Assembly: GCF_000982955.1 (NCBI RefSeq)
Contig: NZ_KQ058794.1
Span: 1-64,000 of the forward strand
Origin: Micromonospora sp. HK10
Lineage (GTDB): Bacteria; Actinomycetota; Actinomycetes; Mycobacteriales; Micromonosporaceae
Length of the DNA: 64,000 nucleotides
Direction: 5' to 3'
Position numbers and translations under genes: made by a program. Within the stretch, counting starts at the first letter, position 1, and the number at the start of each line of letters is the position of its first letter. Positions 62,841 to 64,000 of this stretch are shown in pieces. The notes beneath the pieces are model-generated. The model was not told where the DNA came from, did no database searches, and saw only the letters and a list, made by a program, of their open reading frames with translations.

Positions 62841-63092
62841 ATGGTTGCCTGGGAGTACGCCTTGCTGGTCCGCCGCTATCAGGGGCAGGGCCGCAATTTT
62901 CACGTCTCGTTCGTCTGGTACGCCCCGGACGGGTCCCGCACCGACGTGACACCCTACGGCGATACCGCGATCGCCCACCTGAACCGCGTCGGCCGGGAGG
63001 GCTGGGAACTGGTCTCCGCCGCCGAGGACGTGAACAACGTCCAGGGCAGCACCGAGGTCCACCGCTACCACCTCAAGCGCCCGCTGCGCTGA
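62841..63092 (+). CDS. Small conserved-looking protein, DUF4177-like
   Basis: An 83-residue protein with a beta-rich start (VAWEYALLVRRYQGQGRNFH) and a LNRVGREGWELVSAAEDVNN segment similar to DUF4177-type proteins. No membrane span or signal peptide. The ATG has no ribosome-binding site, but a good -10 box lies directly upstream, so it is probably leaderless and separate from the aminotransferase operon. Function unknown. Confidence 0.7.
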   Translation: MVAWEYALLVRRYQGQGRNFHVSFVWYAPDGSRTDVTPYGDTAIAHLNRVGREGWELVSAAEDVNNVQGSTEVHRYHLKRPLR

Positions 63093-63155
63093 CCGTCGCC
63101 GCCTCACCCCGGGCGCCGATCCCGACCGGTGCCGCCGGTGGGGCGGGAAACGCCG

Positions 63156-63188
63156 GACGCCCCGCCCGGCACGGCCGGACGGGGCGTC
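63156..63188. terminator. Hairpin between convergent small gene and glyA
   Basis: GACGCCCCG (63156-63164) pairs with CGGGGCGTC (63180-63188), with an inner CCGGC/GCCGG pair. It is probably a bidirectional terminator. Confidence 0.55.
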
Positions 63189-63204
63189 GCGGAGGCGGAC
63201 CGGA

Positions 63205-64000
63205 TCAGCCGAGGTCGACGGCCGGATACAGGGGGAAGCCGGCCAGCAGGTCGCTGGCCTGCTTGTTGACCTGGTCGGCGAGGGCCGGGTCGAGCACGTA
63301 CTTCGCCTTGGACTCGCCCGGTCGGGTCTGGCTGAGCACGGTGTGGATCAGCTCGGCGGTGGCGTCCATCTCCGCGGTGCCCAGCCCCCGGGTGGTCAGC
63401 GCCGGGGTGCCGATCCGGATGCCGGAGGTGTACCAGGCGCCGTTCGGGTCCTGCGGGACGGCGTTGCGGTTGGTCACGATGCCGGAGTCGAGCAGCGCCT
63501 GCTCGGCCTGCCGCCCGGTGAGCCCGTAGCCGGAGACGTCGATCAGCACCAGGTGGTTGTCGGTGCCGCCGGTGACCAGCTTCGCGCCCCGGCGCAGCAA
63601 CCCGTCGGCGAGCGCCTGGGCGTTGTCCACGATCCGGGAGGCGTAGTCGGCGAAGTCGGGGCGGCGGGCCTCGGCCAGCGCGACCGCCTTGGCGGCCATC
63701 ACGTGCGGCAGCGGGCCGCCGAGCACCATCGGGCAGCCCCGGTCGACCTGGTCGGCCAGCTCCGGGCCGCAGAGCACCATGCCGCCGCGCGGGCCGCGCA
63801 GCGACTTGTGGGTGGTGGTGGTGACGATGTGCGCGTGCGGCACCGGGTCGAAGTCGCCGGTGAAGACCTTGCCGGCGACCAGGCCGGCGAAGTGCGCCAT
63901 GTCGACCATGAAGGTGGCGCCGACCTCGTCGGCGATCTCCCGCATGATCCGGAAGTTGACCTTCCGGGGGTACGCCGAGTAGCCGGCCACCAGGATGAGC
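63205..64000 (-). CDS. glyA: Serine hydroxymethyltransferase, 3' part (cut by window edge)
   Basis: The C-terminal about 265 residues of SHMT, which interconverts serine and glycine with tetrahydrofolate. The PLP Lys is in [15 protein letters not shown], with the upstream [15 protein letters not shown] containing the PLP-ring residues and [15 protein letters not shown] near the end. The reading frame remains open through base 64000, so the first roughly 150-200 residues and the start lie outside the window. Confidence 0.95.
   Translation of the reverse strand, partial: LILVAGYSAYPRKVNFRIMREIADEVGATFMVDMAHFAGLVAGKVFTGDFDPVPHAHIVTTTTHKSLRGPRGGMVLCGPELADQVDRGCPMVLGGPLPHVMAAKAVALAEARRPDFADYASRIVDNAQALADGLLRRGAKLVTGGTDNHLVLIDVSGYGLTGRQAEQALLDSGIVTNRNAVPQDPNGAWYTSGIRIGTPALTTRGLGTAEMDATAELIHTVLSQTRPGESKAKYVLDPALADQVNKQASDLLAGFPLYPAVDLG

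Overview
The window looks like a chromosomal segment of a high-GC actinomycete, most probably Micromonosporaceae (Micromonospora-like). This is inferred from very high GC with strongly GC3-biased codons, frequent GTG starts, many apparently leaderless genes, a SecA2, actinobacterial trehalose and glucosylglycerate genes, an ANTAR regulator and SigB/SigF-family stress regulation. No rRNA, tRNA, CRISPR array, insertion sequence or phage gene was seen. Most of it reads as core or stable accessory genome.

Layout. 0.1-4.4 kb: a VOC protein, then a small membrane protein, a NoeA-like methyltransferase and a membrane sulfatase-like hydrolase. 4.6-6.1 kb: citrate synthase and a small AlpA-like DNA-binding protein. 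6.2-14.1 kb: a GT4 glycosyltransferase divergent from glgX-treY-treZ, which turns glycogen-type glucan into trehalose. 14.1-18.9 kb: a membrane protein, a NUDIX hydrolase with its probable regulator, an HTH-TPR regulator and a GNAT acetyltransferase. 18.9-28.0 kb: a glutamate-cysteine-ligase-like enzyme, an alpha/beta hydrolase, an Rv2629-like protein, a ThDP enzyme, a haem-oxygenase-like iron enzyme facing a CDGSH protein, and an unrecognised 479-residue protein. 28.2-33 kb: a SigB-family sigma factor fused to a STAS domain, cytochrome oxidase subunit I, a STAS-ATPase fusion and a DUF4383 membrane protein. 33.1-40.1 kb: a GT4 with GpgS, a Gfo/Idh plus MDR dehydrogenase pair, and SecA2. 40.2-50 kb: mainly small stress or regulatory genes (GAF-ANTAR, DUF2231, DUF3500, ankyrin, cupin, cysteine dioxygenase-rhodanese, two receiver-less PhoB-type regulators, DksA-like protein, two DUF72 proteins, DUF2267). 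50.0-51.7 kb: a small Gly/Asp-repeat protein next to a JmjC-type oxygenase. 51.7-52.3 kb: a repeat-rich non-coding stretch. 53.4-62.8 kb: a compact cluster resembling a specialised-metabolism locus (MFS, acyl-CoA ligase // GDSL hydrolase, P450, esterase, 2-hydroxyacid oxidase, HpgT-like aminotransferase). The right edge cuts glyA.

How it fits together. At least six transcription starts carry a SigB/SigF-type promoter (GTTT or GTTA, 15-16 bases, GGGTA): ctaD, the STAS-ATPase gene, the GAF-ANTAR gene, DUF2231, the DksA-like gene and the repeat-protein/JmjC operon. Weaker versions precede several more genes. Because the window also encodes a sigma factor of that family and a STAS-ATPase partner-switch protein, much of 25-51 kb may be a stress regulon located beside its own regulators.

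The two best candidates for an undescribed system are (i) the repeat protein with three copies of a 21-residue unit, translated just ahead of a JmjC-type Fe(II)/2-oxoglutarate oxygenase, suggesting a substrate-hydroxylase pair; and (ii) the cluster at 53.4-62.8 kb, where an Hmo-like oxidase and an HpgT-like aminotransferase suggest arylglycine-type chemistry without a hydroxymandelate synthase. Functional statements rest on motif reading by eye, not on database searches.
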